Position numbers and translations under genes: made by a program
Part shown: piece by piece, positions 1 through 10,884 of the stretch
Position numbering within the stretch: position 1 is the stretch's first letter
Layout: every line of letters begins with the position of its first letter
Assembly: GCA_014529385.2 (NCBI GenBank)
Contig: CM043969.1
Location: 74,880,676 to 74,944,675, forward strand
Direction of reading: 5' to 3'
Length of the DNA: 64,000 bases
Source of the DNA: Adiantum capillus-veneris
Taxonomy: Eukaryota; Streptophyta; Polypodiopsida; Polypodiales; Pteridaceae
The notes under the pieces: model-generated
Seen by the model: only the letters and a program-made list of their open reading frames with translations
Database searches by the model: none
What the model was told of the DNA's origin: nothing

Positions 1-1850
1 TATAACCATGTTTTCTTTTTTGGGACGATAGATAATATGAATGTCAAATTCTTGCAAAAGTTCTACCCATTGTCTTTGTTGCATATTCAAGGTTGCTTGG
101 GTAAAAATACGCTTTAATCTCTTATGGTCGGTTATAATTCAAACTTCTGTCCTAGTAAGTAGTGTCTCCACAGCTTTAGAGTGTGAATGACTGCCAATAG
201 TTCGAGGTCATGGGTGGGATGTTCTTTTCATGAACCTTAAGCGTATTGTGAAGTGAAAGCTATTGGTTTGCCTTCTTGAACTAATACTCCTCCTACTGCT
301 ATTCCACTAGCATCAGTAACGACTTCAAAGGCCTGGTTAAAAATCTTGTAGCTTTAGGCACGGTGTTGTAGTCACATACTGCTTAAGTTGATCAAATCTT
401 TCTTGGTGTAGTGGTCCCCAGCTTAAGCATCTTCACTCCTTTCTTTAAAAGATCAGTCAAGGGTGAAGCAATCACTACATAATCTTTTATAAAGATTATA
501 CCATTCTGTGATCCCCAGGAATCCTTTAAGCTCACTTGCATTTGATGGTTGAGGCCACTCATCAATGTCTTGAACTTTATTTAGCAGGGCCCACTGAGAT
601 TCCCTCATGCATAACAATAAATCCCAAATACTCGATCCTTGGAGTGAAATATGAACACTTGATCATCTTTGTATATAGCTTGTGTTCTCGAAGAATATCC
701 AACACCTTTCTCGGGTGGTCTTTATGTTCTTCTTCATCGTTTGAGTAGATTAGAATATCATCGAAGAAGACAAGAACAAAGTCATATAGGTACGGCTTGA
801 AAATATCTTGCATCGATCTATTGAATGTAGCAAGAGCATTAGTTAGACCAAATGAAATTACTATATACTCTTTTTAAAATCTCCATATCAGGTGTTGAAA
901 GTTGTCTTTGGAATATCTGATTCTTTTATTCTGATTTGATAATAACCAGATCTTAAATCTATCTTTGAGAAGACCTTGGAACCATGTAGCATGTCCAGCA
1001 ATTCATCGATTCATGGGATAAGATAGTTGTCCTTAACTGTTACCTGGTTTAGTCCTCTGTAATCAATGCAGAGTTGTAAAGTCCCATCTTTCTTCTTCTG
1101 AAAGAGTACTGGAGTTGTCCAACTTGATTTATGCGGTCTAATAAATCTTTGTTCTATAAGTTGACAAAGCTGTTCTTTCAATTCAATGGCCTCTATTAGC
1201 GCCATTTTATAAGGTCTCTTTGACACTGGCTCACTTCCTGGAAGAATCTCTATCTCATGATCAATCTCTCGATTTGAAGGAAGAGAAGTGAGATCTTCAG
1301 GGAAGACATTTGAATATTCATGAAGTTAAGAGGATATTCATGAAGTTAAGAGGACCACAAATATTTGTTGTCCGGACCTCATACCTTTGAGTAGACGGTT
1401 TGCTTTAACTAGTTGAATCCTTAAAATCCCATTCTTTTCCTGTACTTCAACTTGCTTTTCTTGACTATCTCTAAAGCTCATACTACATAGGCCACATTGG
1501 ATGTTAGTACAATTCGTAGATAACCAATCCATCCCAAGAATTCCATCATACATCCCAACTGGTAAGGTTCTAAAGAAAGCTGAACTAGTATGTCCTTCTA
1601 GTTCAAAGTCAAGAGTTTCCACAAAATATTATGATACCACGGTTCTTCTATTAGCCAATTCTATTGTCATGGATTTAGCTTGTTTTCTATTCAAGTTTAA
1701 CTTTCGCAAGCATTTTGGGGATAGAAAAGAATGAGTACTGCCACAATCAATGAGGAGGTTAAAAGGTTTACCTTGATGTGGATGGATAGTTACCAAACTA
1801 ATCAAGTCCACCCATCCATGATTGACAACCTTAGTCAATCCTCACTTAGC
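1..1850 (-). pseudogene. Ty3/gypsy pol fragment (protease, RT, RNase H), running off the left edge
   Basis: Reads leftwards on the minus strand in Ty3/gypsy order. The protease starts near 1838 with LIDCGSTHSFLS (the D-S/T-G site has become D-C-G) and continues at 1338-1622 with GMYDGILGMDWLST. Reverse transcriptase follows: [18 protein letters not shown] at 1011-1226 and the catalytic box FFDDILIYS at 577-813. The first 350 bases encode RNase H (TDASGIAVGGVLVQEGKPIA). Several frameshifts and stops separate these pieces, so no polyprotein could be made. No integrase is visible because the window ends. No gag is recognisable upstream in 1850-4650, so whether this pol belongs to the LTR at 4670-5564 is inference. 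The family call is secure from RT and protease motifs. Confidence 0.93.
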
Positions 1851-2008
1851 ACCACGCACTCACACATAATTCTTTTGTTTTATAATTACTATCACATTGT
1901 TTAAACATTTAAAATAATGGTTTCTTTTAACTTTTCTTCACAGGAATTCTTATACTCAAGTATTAAAGACAACATTGAAAAGAATTGTTTTAGCAAACAA
2001 ACATCTAA

Positions 2009-2465
2009 TTAACTTTTTGATCAAACTATAATTATCACAGCTTACTTATAATGTATAATAACTATGATAAATAATGCATAATTATCTAGCTTGATTAACC
2101 AATTTCTCTCTTTTACTTTTAGCTAAAACTATTTTGTTTTGGCTTAATAAAATAGATAGATTAACTTTTTGACCATAAGCTAATTATTACAGCTTAATTA
2201 TAATTTATACTAACTTTGATCAATAGCATATAATTATCTAACTTGATTAGCTAATTTTTTTCTTTTATTTTCAGCTAAAATCAATTTATCTTAACTTAAT
2301 TAAATAACTCAATTAACTTTCTTACCATAATATAATCATCATCGCTTATTTATGATGTATACTAGCTATGATAAATAGCACATAATTATCTACCTTGATT
2401 AGCTTATTTTTCCTTTTAATTTGTAGCTAAAAATATCTCATTTTTTATTAAATAGATGCTTAGAC
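2009..2465. repeat. Tandem repeat, about three units of 152 bp, AT-rich
   Basis: Units start at 2009, 2161 and 2313, each with TTAACTTTyTkAyCAwAa followed by a stretch resembling ATAATTATCTAnCTTGATTAG and a TTTTAnnTnTAGCTAAAA segment. The spacing is 152 bp both times, and a decayed fourth unit begins near 2465. Units differ at many positions, so the array is old. It has no coding potential. It sits between a gypsy pol fragment and another tandem repeat, and may be part of the untranslated leader of a minus-strand LTR element, but that is inference. Confidence 0.8.
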
Positions 2466-3100
2466 TAAATTTTTGTTATTGAGGTAATTGTTTCATGTTT
2501 CTAATAGTATTTCCTAATTGTGATAATTAACTTAGAAATATTTGAGTTAATTAAGTATATTTTTTTAAGTTTTTTATTTTAAAACAACTAATTTTTATCT
2601 AATTAATTAAAAAACTAATCAAAAAATTATGATATAATTTTACTAGCTTTGTAACAGCCTAAGTAAGGTTTGATAATTATCTTATACTAATCTATGCTTA
2701 ATTAGTATAATTATCCTTAATTTAAGATAAAAAGATTAATTTTAATCTTAATATAATTTAATAATTAATTAGATTAACATCCCTAATCTTTATTTAAGTA
2801 ATCAATAGAATATTAAGAATAAACAGAGTAATTGACTTATTAGCAGCTTCTTCCACCGTCGGATTGACTTGTTGTCAGCTTCTTCCACTTGATGCGATTG
2901 CAACTCTTGTCAAGCTTTCAATACCTTGTCTGCAACCTAATTTGTGTATCAGGTTTAATCAAGTTAGCTATTTAAATTTTCACAAAGGCTGTATAATTTT
3001 TTTCTAACTATTACGATTGGTCTATGTGTTTTACTTCAATTTAAGCTCGATGAATCAGCAATTGAGACTTTCAGATTCTACTTTTGCAAAAAGCCAAAGA
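2466..3100. other. AT-rich stretch without recognisable features
   Basis: Very AT-rich to about 2830, then more balanced. I see no coding segment, RNA gene or terminal repeat. A short motif, CAGCTTCTTCCAC, occurs twice between 2843 and 2890. Confidence 0.5.
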
Positions 3101-4130
3101 CTAATCTGCAACCTAGAAACTGAGTGAACATGTACTAATTTGGATCCAATTGAACCCAAAATTGCCCGGTGGCCTTGTATTATGTTGGTCTAATATTGTA
3201 CAAGCTCAAAAGTCAAAAAGTTTGTATGTGTGTATCAGTAGTAAATAATCACGATTATTTACTTTTCTTAGTTTTTTACACCTTTTGGCTTGGTTTACCA
3301 AGTACGCAACTTGTTAAGGTCTCTGTACAAGTTTCACTCAGTTTGAACAAAATCTGTTTTAGTTATCAATTGTTTCATGTCCGCAAACTCAGTTTTTAAG
3401 AATCTGGCTTAAGTCTCACTTTTGTGATCCAAATTTCACCAAAATTGATTTGTGTGGTCTACTTGATATGCTTGACCTTGTGGTATACTCAAATGTGCAA
3501 AAATATCCAAATTTGTAGTCAATGTAAATAATCGCGATTATTTACTCCTGCTATTTTTTTGTCATAATCTTGACACAGATCTGTTAAGCAGCTTAACTTA
3601 AGCTCCCTGGACAAATTTCATCAAGTTTGGATATTTCATGGTCAGCAGTTTTGTGTTTGTAGACCGACTTTGCAAATTTGGCCACAATTTTCACTTCAAT
3701 GTTCCAAGTCTTACTAAATTTGATTTGTGGGCTTATTATAACATGCTAAAACTAGTGGTATGCTGGGTTGGTAAAAAAAGGTTGAAAAATAGAACAAAAA
3801 TAAATAATTGTGAATATTTACTTCTGGTAAATTTTTGCATATTTTTTATCAGATGAGCATGTACACTTGTTTATCACATCAATATAAACCTATGAGTCAA
3901 GTTTCACTTTGTTTGAACAAAAGTTTCCCAACTTACACTCAAGTTCTCAAAAGTCAGTACAAAATTCAGTTTGGTGATCCAAATTCTATGGGCCTGCACT
4001 TTTTTTGACTTTTTCATTGGATAGTATTTTCATGAGCCATTTTAAGCTTCCGAGTCAAGTCAAAACTTAATTTGGCCTAAAATATCAAGAAAAAGTAAAT
4101 AATGTGAGTTTTTGCAAACTCTTGAAATTT
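3100..4130. repeat. Tandem repeat of about 280 bp units centred on a palindrome
   Basis: Three to four diverged units share phrases such as AAGTTTCACTCAGTTTGAAC and AAATTGATTTGTG. Each carries a palindrome with arms GTAAATAATC and GATTATTTAC around two central bases: 3241-3262 (centre AC), 3524-3545 (centre GC, perfect), a decayed copy near 3800-3821, and a half copy near 4094. Spacing is 283, about 277 and about 293 bp. Nothing here is coding. The block lies on the PBS side of the LTR at 4670-5564, so it could be leader sequence of that element. Confidence 0.75.
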
Positions 4131-4649
4131 TAACCTCAATGCATCCTTAAACTTACCCACTGGTTCATACAGCTTTTGAAGCATGCTCTCCAGTCGGATT
4201 CAGTGGTTGACAACTTTTTGGTGCTATTTCTAGTTGTACACCTGAAATTCTGCAACTTTACAGAAACACTCACAATGATTCTTTTTTGAGAGCGCAATGT
4301 TCTGAAATCCACCTCGGATTCTACTTACCCTACTCTTAGATCCTACTACAATGGGGTTGTGGAAAGTATCCACAAACACTCGTTTTCTTGTTTTTTATGG
4401 TTTTGTGAGCTTTGATCTTAAGACTTGTTTCGTCCGTTAGTCATTCTCAAAATCTTAAACTAATCCTATAATCCTAACAACAGGTACTTAGCAAGTACAA
4501 CCTGCTTCCAAGCTACCTCCACAGTGAAAAGACGACAATCTTAAGCTATGCGGTTTTAAAAAGAAGTTTTGACTCTAGGTGATTCTAAAGGAATTTAAAG
4601 GATAACTTCACAAGACGCTCATGTTTTTCCATAGTTTAGGTCTTTTCGA
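4131..4649. other. Non-coding stretch beside a primer binding site
   Basis: No motif or long open frame is recognisable. By position it should be the untranslated leader of the minus-strand LTR element whose PBS is at 4650-4667. Confidence 0.4.
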
Positions 4650-4667
4650 TCCCTAGCAACGGCGCCA
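4650..4667 (-). other. Primer binding site, tRNA-Asp type
   Basis: On the minus strand this reads TGGCGCCGTTGCTAGGGA, complementary apart from one or two bases to the 3' end of plant tRNA-Asp (known primer of several Ty3/gypsy lineages, Athila-like ones among them). Two bases separate it from the LTR that starts at 4670, the normal PBS position. It shows that the element belonging to this site reads leftwards. Confidence 0.85.
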
Positions 4668-4669
4668 AA

Positions 4670-5564
4670 TGTGGGATGGATGTCTAACCTCACTCCTATC
4701 TTATTGCAGACATTGCGAGAATGAAGAATACAATTGTCAATCCATGGGATGAAGCTGACTCAACTAGTGCATAGAGGTTACAAGAGGTTGTCAATCTCTT
4801 GGAAAATAACAAACAACTCGCATCTAACTCAAGCTACACTCAAATGACTGAAATCACCAAAAGCTAATCGCTCATCGGCAAACAAATTACGTTCGTTACA
4901 CCATCAAACGACATTCAAATGTTACGAAACTTGTAGGACTTGTTTATAAGACCTAAGCACACATGCTTACGGTCTCAAATATCACTTTAGGTCAATGCAA
5001 AAATCATAATTATTAATAGTACTGAGTTTTTCACCTAGTCGTTTTTGACCCAGAATGCATTGAAATGCGCCTATACTTAGTTTTTTTATTTTAAAGCTTA
5101 AATTCCTACTTATGATGAAATTAGGCCAATGGTTGGGCGATGCCAAAAGCTATGGATTACCATGAAATACTTACGTCAATGCGTAGAGCTCTTACCTGTA
5201 GTTGCAACGCAACAGATGCAACTGCAATGTGACTATCAGGGAGGGAGTAGGAAGTGTGACAAGGAGAGAAGTGAGCACCGTTAGCTCACATTGTGTTTCT
5301 ATTATCCAAAACTTATAAAAAAGTTACAAAAATTGGCTTTTATACCTTAGCCAAGTTTTTTGTGGTCAAAACTAATAATCTGGGAGCTCTAACTAAAGAC
5401 AGGTTAATACAATCTGGAAGCTTGTAGCCCCGGCTCATCAATTGCACTATTTATCTAAAAAGTAGAAGTTACAATATTCTCGATTTATCAAAATAATGAG
5501 TGTTTTTACAATGAAAGCTCTGAAAAATGTTATCCGAGTTATTAGAATTAGCCTGTTGCTAACA
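4670..5564 (-). repeat. LTR of a minus-strand retrotransposon (895 bp)
   Basis: Bounded by TGTGGGATGG at the left and GTTGCTAACA at the right, so it has TG...CA ends on both strands. A tRNA-Asp-type PBS abuts the left end and a polypurine tract with the end of a coding region abuts the right end. It therefore acts as a 5' LTR for sequence to its left and as a 3' LTR for sequence to its right. No second copy is present in the window. A TATA-like region is not obvious. Confidence 0.8.
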
Positions 5565-5580
5565 TCCCCCCCCCCTCCTC
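5565..5580 (-). other. Polypurine tract
   Basis: Minus strand GAGGAGGGGGGGGGA-type run directly before the TGTTAGCAAC start of the LTR. This is the expected priming site for plus-strand DNA in an LTR element lying to the right. Confidence 0.75.
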
Positions 5581-5584
5581 GACT

Positions 5585-6390
5585 GTGTCGTCCCTTGACA
5601 TAGTTTCATGGACTGAAGTAGTCTTCAGGTTGATAACTGGCGAGGCGGTCTTTAAGTGCGTGTATAAGGCTTTCTCATATTTGATTCTTTTTTCTTTGTG
5701 AGGAACCTGCAACTAATGCATGGTGACATTGTTTTTAAGCTCAATGGCTATATAGCCAACAAATCAGGATGTGACATTACGTATCACTGGCCCAAATATC
5801 TTCATTTTCCAAGTGAAGAAACTTGTATAAAATACTTCCTCAAACGCCAACTTTATTGTTTCAGGGCAAAAACATGCATCGGGCGTAGAAGCCATAAAGG
5901 AATTCTTCGAAAGTCTAGCCACTTATGTCATAACAGAGGCCCTTATTGCCTTCGAGAAACGACATCATGGAGATCCTACTTGCTCTGGCTCATGAAAGGC
6001 TTGAATACATGTGAGCAGCATTCTGCAGATCTCATATAGCATGGCACATGAGAGGTTAGGAAGACTCTTGAAGAAAGTCATGGTGCCCGTTAGGGTTTTC
6101 ACCATGTATTCCTCTGTTGTTGGTCCCTGCTCTGGAGTTGGCAATCGTGGATAGTTTCGCCATGTAGACCGCTTCTTTTTCAATGCTTCAAATGCTTGCC
6201 ATGTCCTTACCCTTTCAAATTTTTGGAATGAAGCAAAAAATGGTCTGTACAGCACACAAAGACTCTTAATATTAATTGCCTCTTATAAGCAATGCTCTTG
6301 ATCACGCTCTCTTCTTTTTCTTGTCTTGACCTATTGCGACTCTCGTAAGGAGGGATTGCTAAGGTTGAGATTTGGTGTAAGATCCACAAA
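5585..6390 (-). pseudogene. Retroelement ORF of unknown function, C-terminal part (copy 1)
   Basis: The best piece (5965-6255) contains TWRNYPRLPTPEQ, YMVKTLTG and CAMLYEICRMLLTCIQ; further on, AFEEVFYTSFF lies near 5820. The frame ends in VKGRHSRGGGG just before the polypurine tract. The same blocks in the same order recur at 53.0-53.9 kb (YMVKTLTG, CAMLRKICKTLLAYIE, AFEEAFYT, QGKHRRGW), again just before a PPT and LTR. Stops and frameshifts make this copy dead. I do not recognise the family; it is not gag zinc knuckle, protease, RT, RNase H or integrase core. Its place before the 3' LTR recalls the extra (env-like) ORF of Athila-type elements, but I see no membrane segment. Upstream exon limits are unknown. 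Confidence 0.6.
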
Positions 6391-6399
6391 TTTTGGATC

Positions 6400-7374
6400 T
6401 CTTTTGAGAATAAGAAAAACAGATTCTAATGTTCGTTTTGTCAAATTTAAGATGCTTGATTGACAGTATTGTAAGGTTCTAAAGTAAAAAACAAGATCAT
6501 TTGCATGTTTCAGTAGGTTAAACCAATGTTTGGTTCAGTTTTGAGAAAATACACTATTTTTTAGCTTTTTCATGCCTTTTATGCTTTTAAGTGGTTGCAA
6601 AAAGCAGGGTTAGATCCTTAACATACATGTTTCGGGGAAGTTATGGTTCAATTTTGTAAAAATCTACTTTTTGAGTGCTTCGCACGCTATTCTTAGCTTT
6701 TCATGATTTTTAGTGAAAAGCGAATCTGCTTTTTTATTCTAGTGGACAAAGGCAACTCGTTCAATTGAAGATTTTTTAATTTTTTCTTTTTATGCTATTT
6801 TTAGCTTTTCAAAGTTTTTGAAAAGCAATGTGCTTTTTAGGGTGACCTAAATATAAAAATATTAATTTTAGTTTCCGTTGGACTTAAAAGCGACCATCCG
6901 AAAAAAAAAGAGACTAAACAGATTTCTTAGAGAATTATTTTTATAAAAAGCAGTATCATAAACACGTCGGGGCAATATGGAAAAGTCATAATTATGTCGA
7001 GACATCACTGTGCGGCATAACCTAGCCAAGGTTCCATTAGTTGACTGGATACTGTTCAATTGATCAATTTTACTATAAAAAATGGATGGTAAGTGGGAGA
7101 GTTGACCACCAAAAGCCAAGCCATGTTTTTAGTATAGTGCCCAAAACTTGCAGCTATTTCTGGCTGAAAAACTAGCACTAGTTTCTGGCTTGGATATCAC
7201 TCTAGCTTGCTATAGTGCCTATAAATTGGTAAGGATTGCTCAGTTTTCAATGCAGTCTACTATGTCTACTACCTCAAGGCAATACTTACCTATTATATGG
7301 AGTGGTGCAAGCTCTTTATCACCATATCCATAAGATCTTCTCTCTCGCTTACAGAAAGAAGAAGAAGAAGAAGG

Positions 7375-7376
<2 letters not shown>
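6400..7376. other. Non-coding region with three hairpin-bearing repeats
   Basis: Between about 6545 and 6845 a unit of roughly 105-140 bp occurs three times. Each has TTAGCTTTTCA followed by an inverted match such as TGAAAAGC or GCAAAAAGC, giving small hairpins (near 6557, 6694 and 6797). The rest, to the CT microsatellite at 7377, shows nothing recognisable. Confidence 0.5.

Positions 7377-7429
<53 letters not shown>
7377..7429. repeat. (CT)n microsatellite
   Basis: About 26 uninterrupted CT units. Open frames across it encode only Leu-Ser runs and are not genes. Confidence 0.98.
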
Positions 7430-7433
<4 letters not shown>

Positions 7434-7581
7434 GCTTACTATCTCGTCTCTCCGAAAGCTCTCGTGGTGAACACCTCTACGTAGATCTCATCATCGCTCT
7501 CTTGCGACAAAGCAAGAAGTCTTTTGATAGCCCTTAATCAATTCTAAATCATAGTAAAAAAATCTAAGCTCCATAGTCATC

Positions 7582-7586
<5 letters not shown>

Positions 7587-7644
<58 letters not shown>
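7587..7644. repeat. (CT)n microsatellite
   Basis: About 29 uninterrupted CT units, 158 bp after the previous tract. Confidence 0.98.
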
Positions 7645-7650
<6 letters not shown>

Positions 7651-8890
7651 TTTATAAGTAGACACGCTCTCGGTGATCGTTTTTTAATATAAGAGTGCAT
7701 GTATGGATTTATTGAGTACGTATGAAGCTGACCCATGATTGCTTTATTATGTTTAACAGCAGTTTTGTAATTGTTTTTCTACCATGTTTTGGTAATTTAT
7801 TTGTCAAGCAACAAAGAAGTTTTTTACACCTTGCTTGTACCATAGACTGGTTATGAGGGAAAGAAAACACTGAATTTTTGTCCGTATCAAAATACAATCT
7901 GTATAAAGAGAATTCTCGTAGGTTCTAAGACATAAATTTTAGTAAAATTTCAAGCTATTTTGCCAAAAAAATCATATTATATCTTTTTGTAGAGATGGCC
8001 TTTTTTATGTTTATAAAAGCCAAGTGTTAGCATTTAGTGTTACAAAACAGTGGAATGCACTTCAAAGATAAGTTTTCAAGTCACATGTAAGCTAGAAACA
8101 TAATTTCATACTTGAACACGTGCTGAATAAGAGCATAATTTTGGTCTTCCAAAGGTCCCCTCATGAAATTGGTACTATTATAGTGCAATTTAACAACTAC
8201 AAATGTTTTATATGTTTAAACCAAGAAACTACATATTTTTTGGACTCCCTAACTCAAGTAAATCTCATTGCTTGAACTCTATCTTGAAGTTTTTATCTTG
8301 CAAAAACTCTTAAAAATCTTGAGTTCTCCCTAATAACATTGAAACCAAGGTTTTAGGCACCTCAATTGTGTATGTACCACGTACTTTGATACATTTAGTT
8401 GATCTACATAAAAAGTTTGATATTATTTGAGGTTTTGAATGCTTGTCTCAAGAATGAAAATATGAAAGTTTTCTCTTATGCAGTTTTGAATATTTAAAAT
8501 GATCCAATACTTGTTGCATATCAAAGCCCTTCTACTTGCCACCTTGAGGGCTCAATGGAAAGGACAAGCAATTTATCACTTTTTAAAACTCACAAATACA
8601 TCAAAAATATATTTTTCTTTGTATACAACGATATGCTTGAAATGACCATACCAAACACATGGAACTTTTCATCATTTTATATACTTCAAAGGTAATTTTT
8701 TTGTCCATGAAACTTTGAATTATCTATAGCAAAATTGTGGAAGAGTCACCTAAAATTTTCTACAAGGTCGCTTCATTTTGTCTTGAGCTTATAAAGGCGA
8801 TCTCTTCAAAGCATCAACTTAATGAGTATAGTTCTTGATCATGATAGATTCTAAAATGTAAAGTTATATTTTCAAAAGACCCTCTAGGTA
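7645..8890. other. Non-coding stretch ending at a rearrangement breakpoint
   Basis: No recognisable gene or repeat. The right end is the point where copia homology begins (near 8891) and is one breakpoint of the proposed 28-kb inversion. Confidence 0.5.
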
Positions 8891-9250
8891 CCCACGGCAC
8901 AAAAGGCCAGATGCAACAATTTCATCACCAAAATTGAGATCATGAAGTGTACATCTGTCATCCATAAATTTGACTACAAGTCCAAGTCTAGCAAGTGCGG
9001 ATACAGACAAGAGATTCTTCTTGATCCCAGGTACATAAAGTGCATCAACAAGTGTGAAGGAACTACCATTCACAGCAGTAAGCACAATCTTTCCAACTCC
9101 CTGAACCGGATAAGAGGCATTGTTGGCACAAGTGACTGAATTCCCATGAGGGACAGACTCAAGAGCGGTGAACAATTCACGATGTGAGGTAATGTGCTTT
9201 GTAGCACCACTGTTGAAATACCACACATGTGAATCTGCAGCAAATGACAA
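8891..9250 (-). pseudogene. Copia protease region
   Basis: Contains WYFNSGATKHI, the copia aspartic protease site, followed by LYVPGIKKNLLSVSALARLG, a hallmark stretch between protease and the pre-integrase domain. The catalytic Asp of D-S-G-A is Asn here, so the protease would be inactive even in frame. Copia homology runs to GLLCRG, after which the sequence becomes unrelated. The continuation, LYKLTLYDKCG, is at 36866 on the other strand. Function in the family: cleavage of the Gag-Pol polyprotein inside the virus-like particle. Confidence 0.93.
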
Positions 9251-9399
9251 GCATGCATTATGGACAACAGGATTCTAAGTGCACTCTGCGCTAAAAGCCT
9301 ATTCTACATCAACATCAGCAACACAGTCTCCTTTCACAGAAGACTCAACAATGGCTGTATTTGTAGTGGAACCAGCATTTGCAGTGAAACCACCCTCTT

Positions 9400-10298
9400 T
9401 CTTAGCCTCTTTGGCCTTCAACTTAGGACACGACATGATCAAGTGATCATTAGCTTTACAATAATGGCAACGTATCTTCTTTTTGTCCTAATCACCAAAA
9501 TTTCCAGAGGAATTACTGTCAACATAAGCATTAGAAACAGAAGTTTTACCACTCGCAGTAGAACCATAAGAAGTGGTTGCATTGCTGTTACCACCCTTTC
9601 TTTGAGAAACAATAAAAGCCTGTTCAACTGCATGTTGTCTAGTCCTGTTTTTTTTGAAAAGTGACTCTTACAACAGCAATGTGCATAATGCATCAAACTT
9701 GACAACCTCTGGATTTCCTTGGGTCATAAGTCTCCAAGTACTAGCAAAAGTCTGGTAAGGGATCAAGAACAGTATGCACAAGGGAACTATCTGAAATGAC
9801 TTCACCTACAGAAATAAGTTGCTCATTGATATCCTTGACACTAGCAAGGAAAGTGTCCATATCATCTTTCTCATGCATAATCTTCGACTCCAACTCTTTA
9901 CGCAACAAAGAGATTTTAGCCTCATTGTGGCTTGCATAAAGACCTGCTAGAATATCCCAAGCCTGTTTTGTAGATTTTATTGAACGAATGTGAGGAACAA
10001 TGGTGCGCTTTATAGACAACGCAATCAATGCATGAGCCTACGCATCCTTTACATCCCAACGAGCTTATTCTGCCATAGGTAAAACAACTCTAATAGCAGC
10101 AATCCTTGCAGCAAGACTTGCAACATCCTCAACATCCTCTAAACCAGGACGTACATCAATGCCGTGCACAATATTCCAAACGCCCTTTGACACAAGAACG
10201 TGTTGCATCATATAAGGCCACATAGGGTAATTGTTCCCATCCAACTTGTCGTCAATAGCAAACATCTTGAACACATCTGTGTTGTTGTTGTCAGCCAT
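9400..10298 (-). pseudogene. Copia gag
   Basis: The likely start is the ATG at 10298 (MADNNNTDVFKMFAID), because homology to copia Gag begins there. KLDGNNYPMWPYMMQHVLVS and TKQAWDILAGLYASHNEAKI are typical of the copia Gag core. The zinc knuckle CHYCKANDHLIMSCPK (CX2CX4HX4C) lies at about 9425-9475 and is intact. A frameshift near 10040-10065 and further breaks near 9700 divide the frame. Gag forms the cytoplasmic particle that packages element RNA. LTR and PBS lie directly upstream. Confidence 0.92.
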
Positions 10299-10646
10299 GG
10301 TAAATATTGCACCTGATGTAAAAACTGTACAAAAATAGAAGAAATACAGTGAGAACAACACGTGCTATATAGCACAAACCATAGAAGACTATAAGGCACC
10401 TATTATGCAAAAAACGGCACTGACAAAAACTCTACACAAAATGACGAAATAGCATGTGCAGCACTGCCTATAGTGGAAACGGAGGTCGAAATAAGCCCGA
10501 ATAAAAAATTTGAGCAGACTGAGCTCTACGAGTGTTCCTGAAATATTTGTTGACCTGTGAACGCTCACCAAACCTCACTGTAATCGGAGAAAGTGAGCAG
10601 GTGTGTGGTGGAGCAACTGACGACTAAGCGCGGGAGGACGCAACCT

Positions 10647-10658
10647 GCTCTGATACCA
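10647..10658 (-). other. Copia primer binding site (initiator tRNA-Met)
   Basis: Minus strand TGGTATCAGAGC, the standard complement to the 3' end of plant initiator tRNA-Met, two bases from the LTR. Confidence 0.95.
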
Positions 10659-10660
10659 AT

Positions 10661-10884
10661 TGTTGGAATTAGGATTGCAGAGAAACACACACAGCTTGGA
10701 GAAGATGAAGGAAGCTTGGCACACAATAGAGAGTGTGTTACTTAGTGTGCAATGGAAAGATAGATAGCCCTAGAGTGATGGGTGTATATACAATGCACGG
10801 GGGAAAAAACCTCCTAAAGAGAGAAAAAATGCCCCGGCGGTCCTAGTGTGTTCACAACATCACTACCACATGTATATGGTAACA
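10661..10884 (-). repeat. Copia 5' LTR (224 bp)
   Basis: Minus strand starts TGTTACCATATACATGTGG and ends CTAATTCCAACA. It aligns end to end with the LTR at 40064-40287. By eye they differ by about ten substitutions, mostly transitions, plus two 2-bp indels, so about 95% identity and a fairly young insertion. Confidence 0.96.

Larger units (their letters stand above)
8891..10884 (-). mobile_element. Ty1/copia retrotransposon, 5' half (LTR, PBS, gag, protease)
   Basis: Minus-strand order from right to left: 224-bp LTR, iMet-type PBS, gag with zinc knuckle, protease. Copia homology stops near 8891, at the border between protease and integrase. The missing 3' half, starting at that same border, is at 36866-40287 on the plus strand. 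The flank beyond the LTR (10885-10889, ACTTG) is the reverse complement of the flank beyond the other half's LTR (40288-40292, CAAGT), which is a 5-bp target-site duplication. The two halves are thus one insertion split by an inversion. The target was the integrase gene of gypsy B. Confidence 0.95.

Noticed and set aside
7236-7484. Open frames through CT/GA, CA and TA microsatellites (also 7491-7736, 41784-42065, 42083-42355, 56264-56829, 57850-58131, 62250-62468)
   Set aside because: They encode Leu-Ser, Arg-Glu or Cys-Val runs only because dinucleotide repeats lack stop codons.
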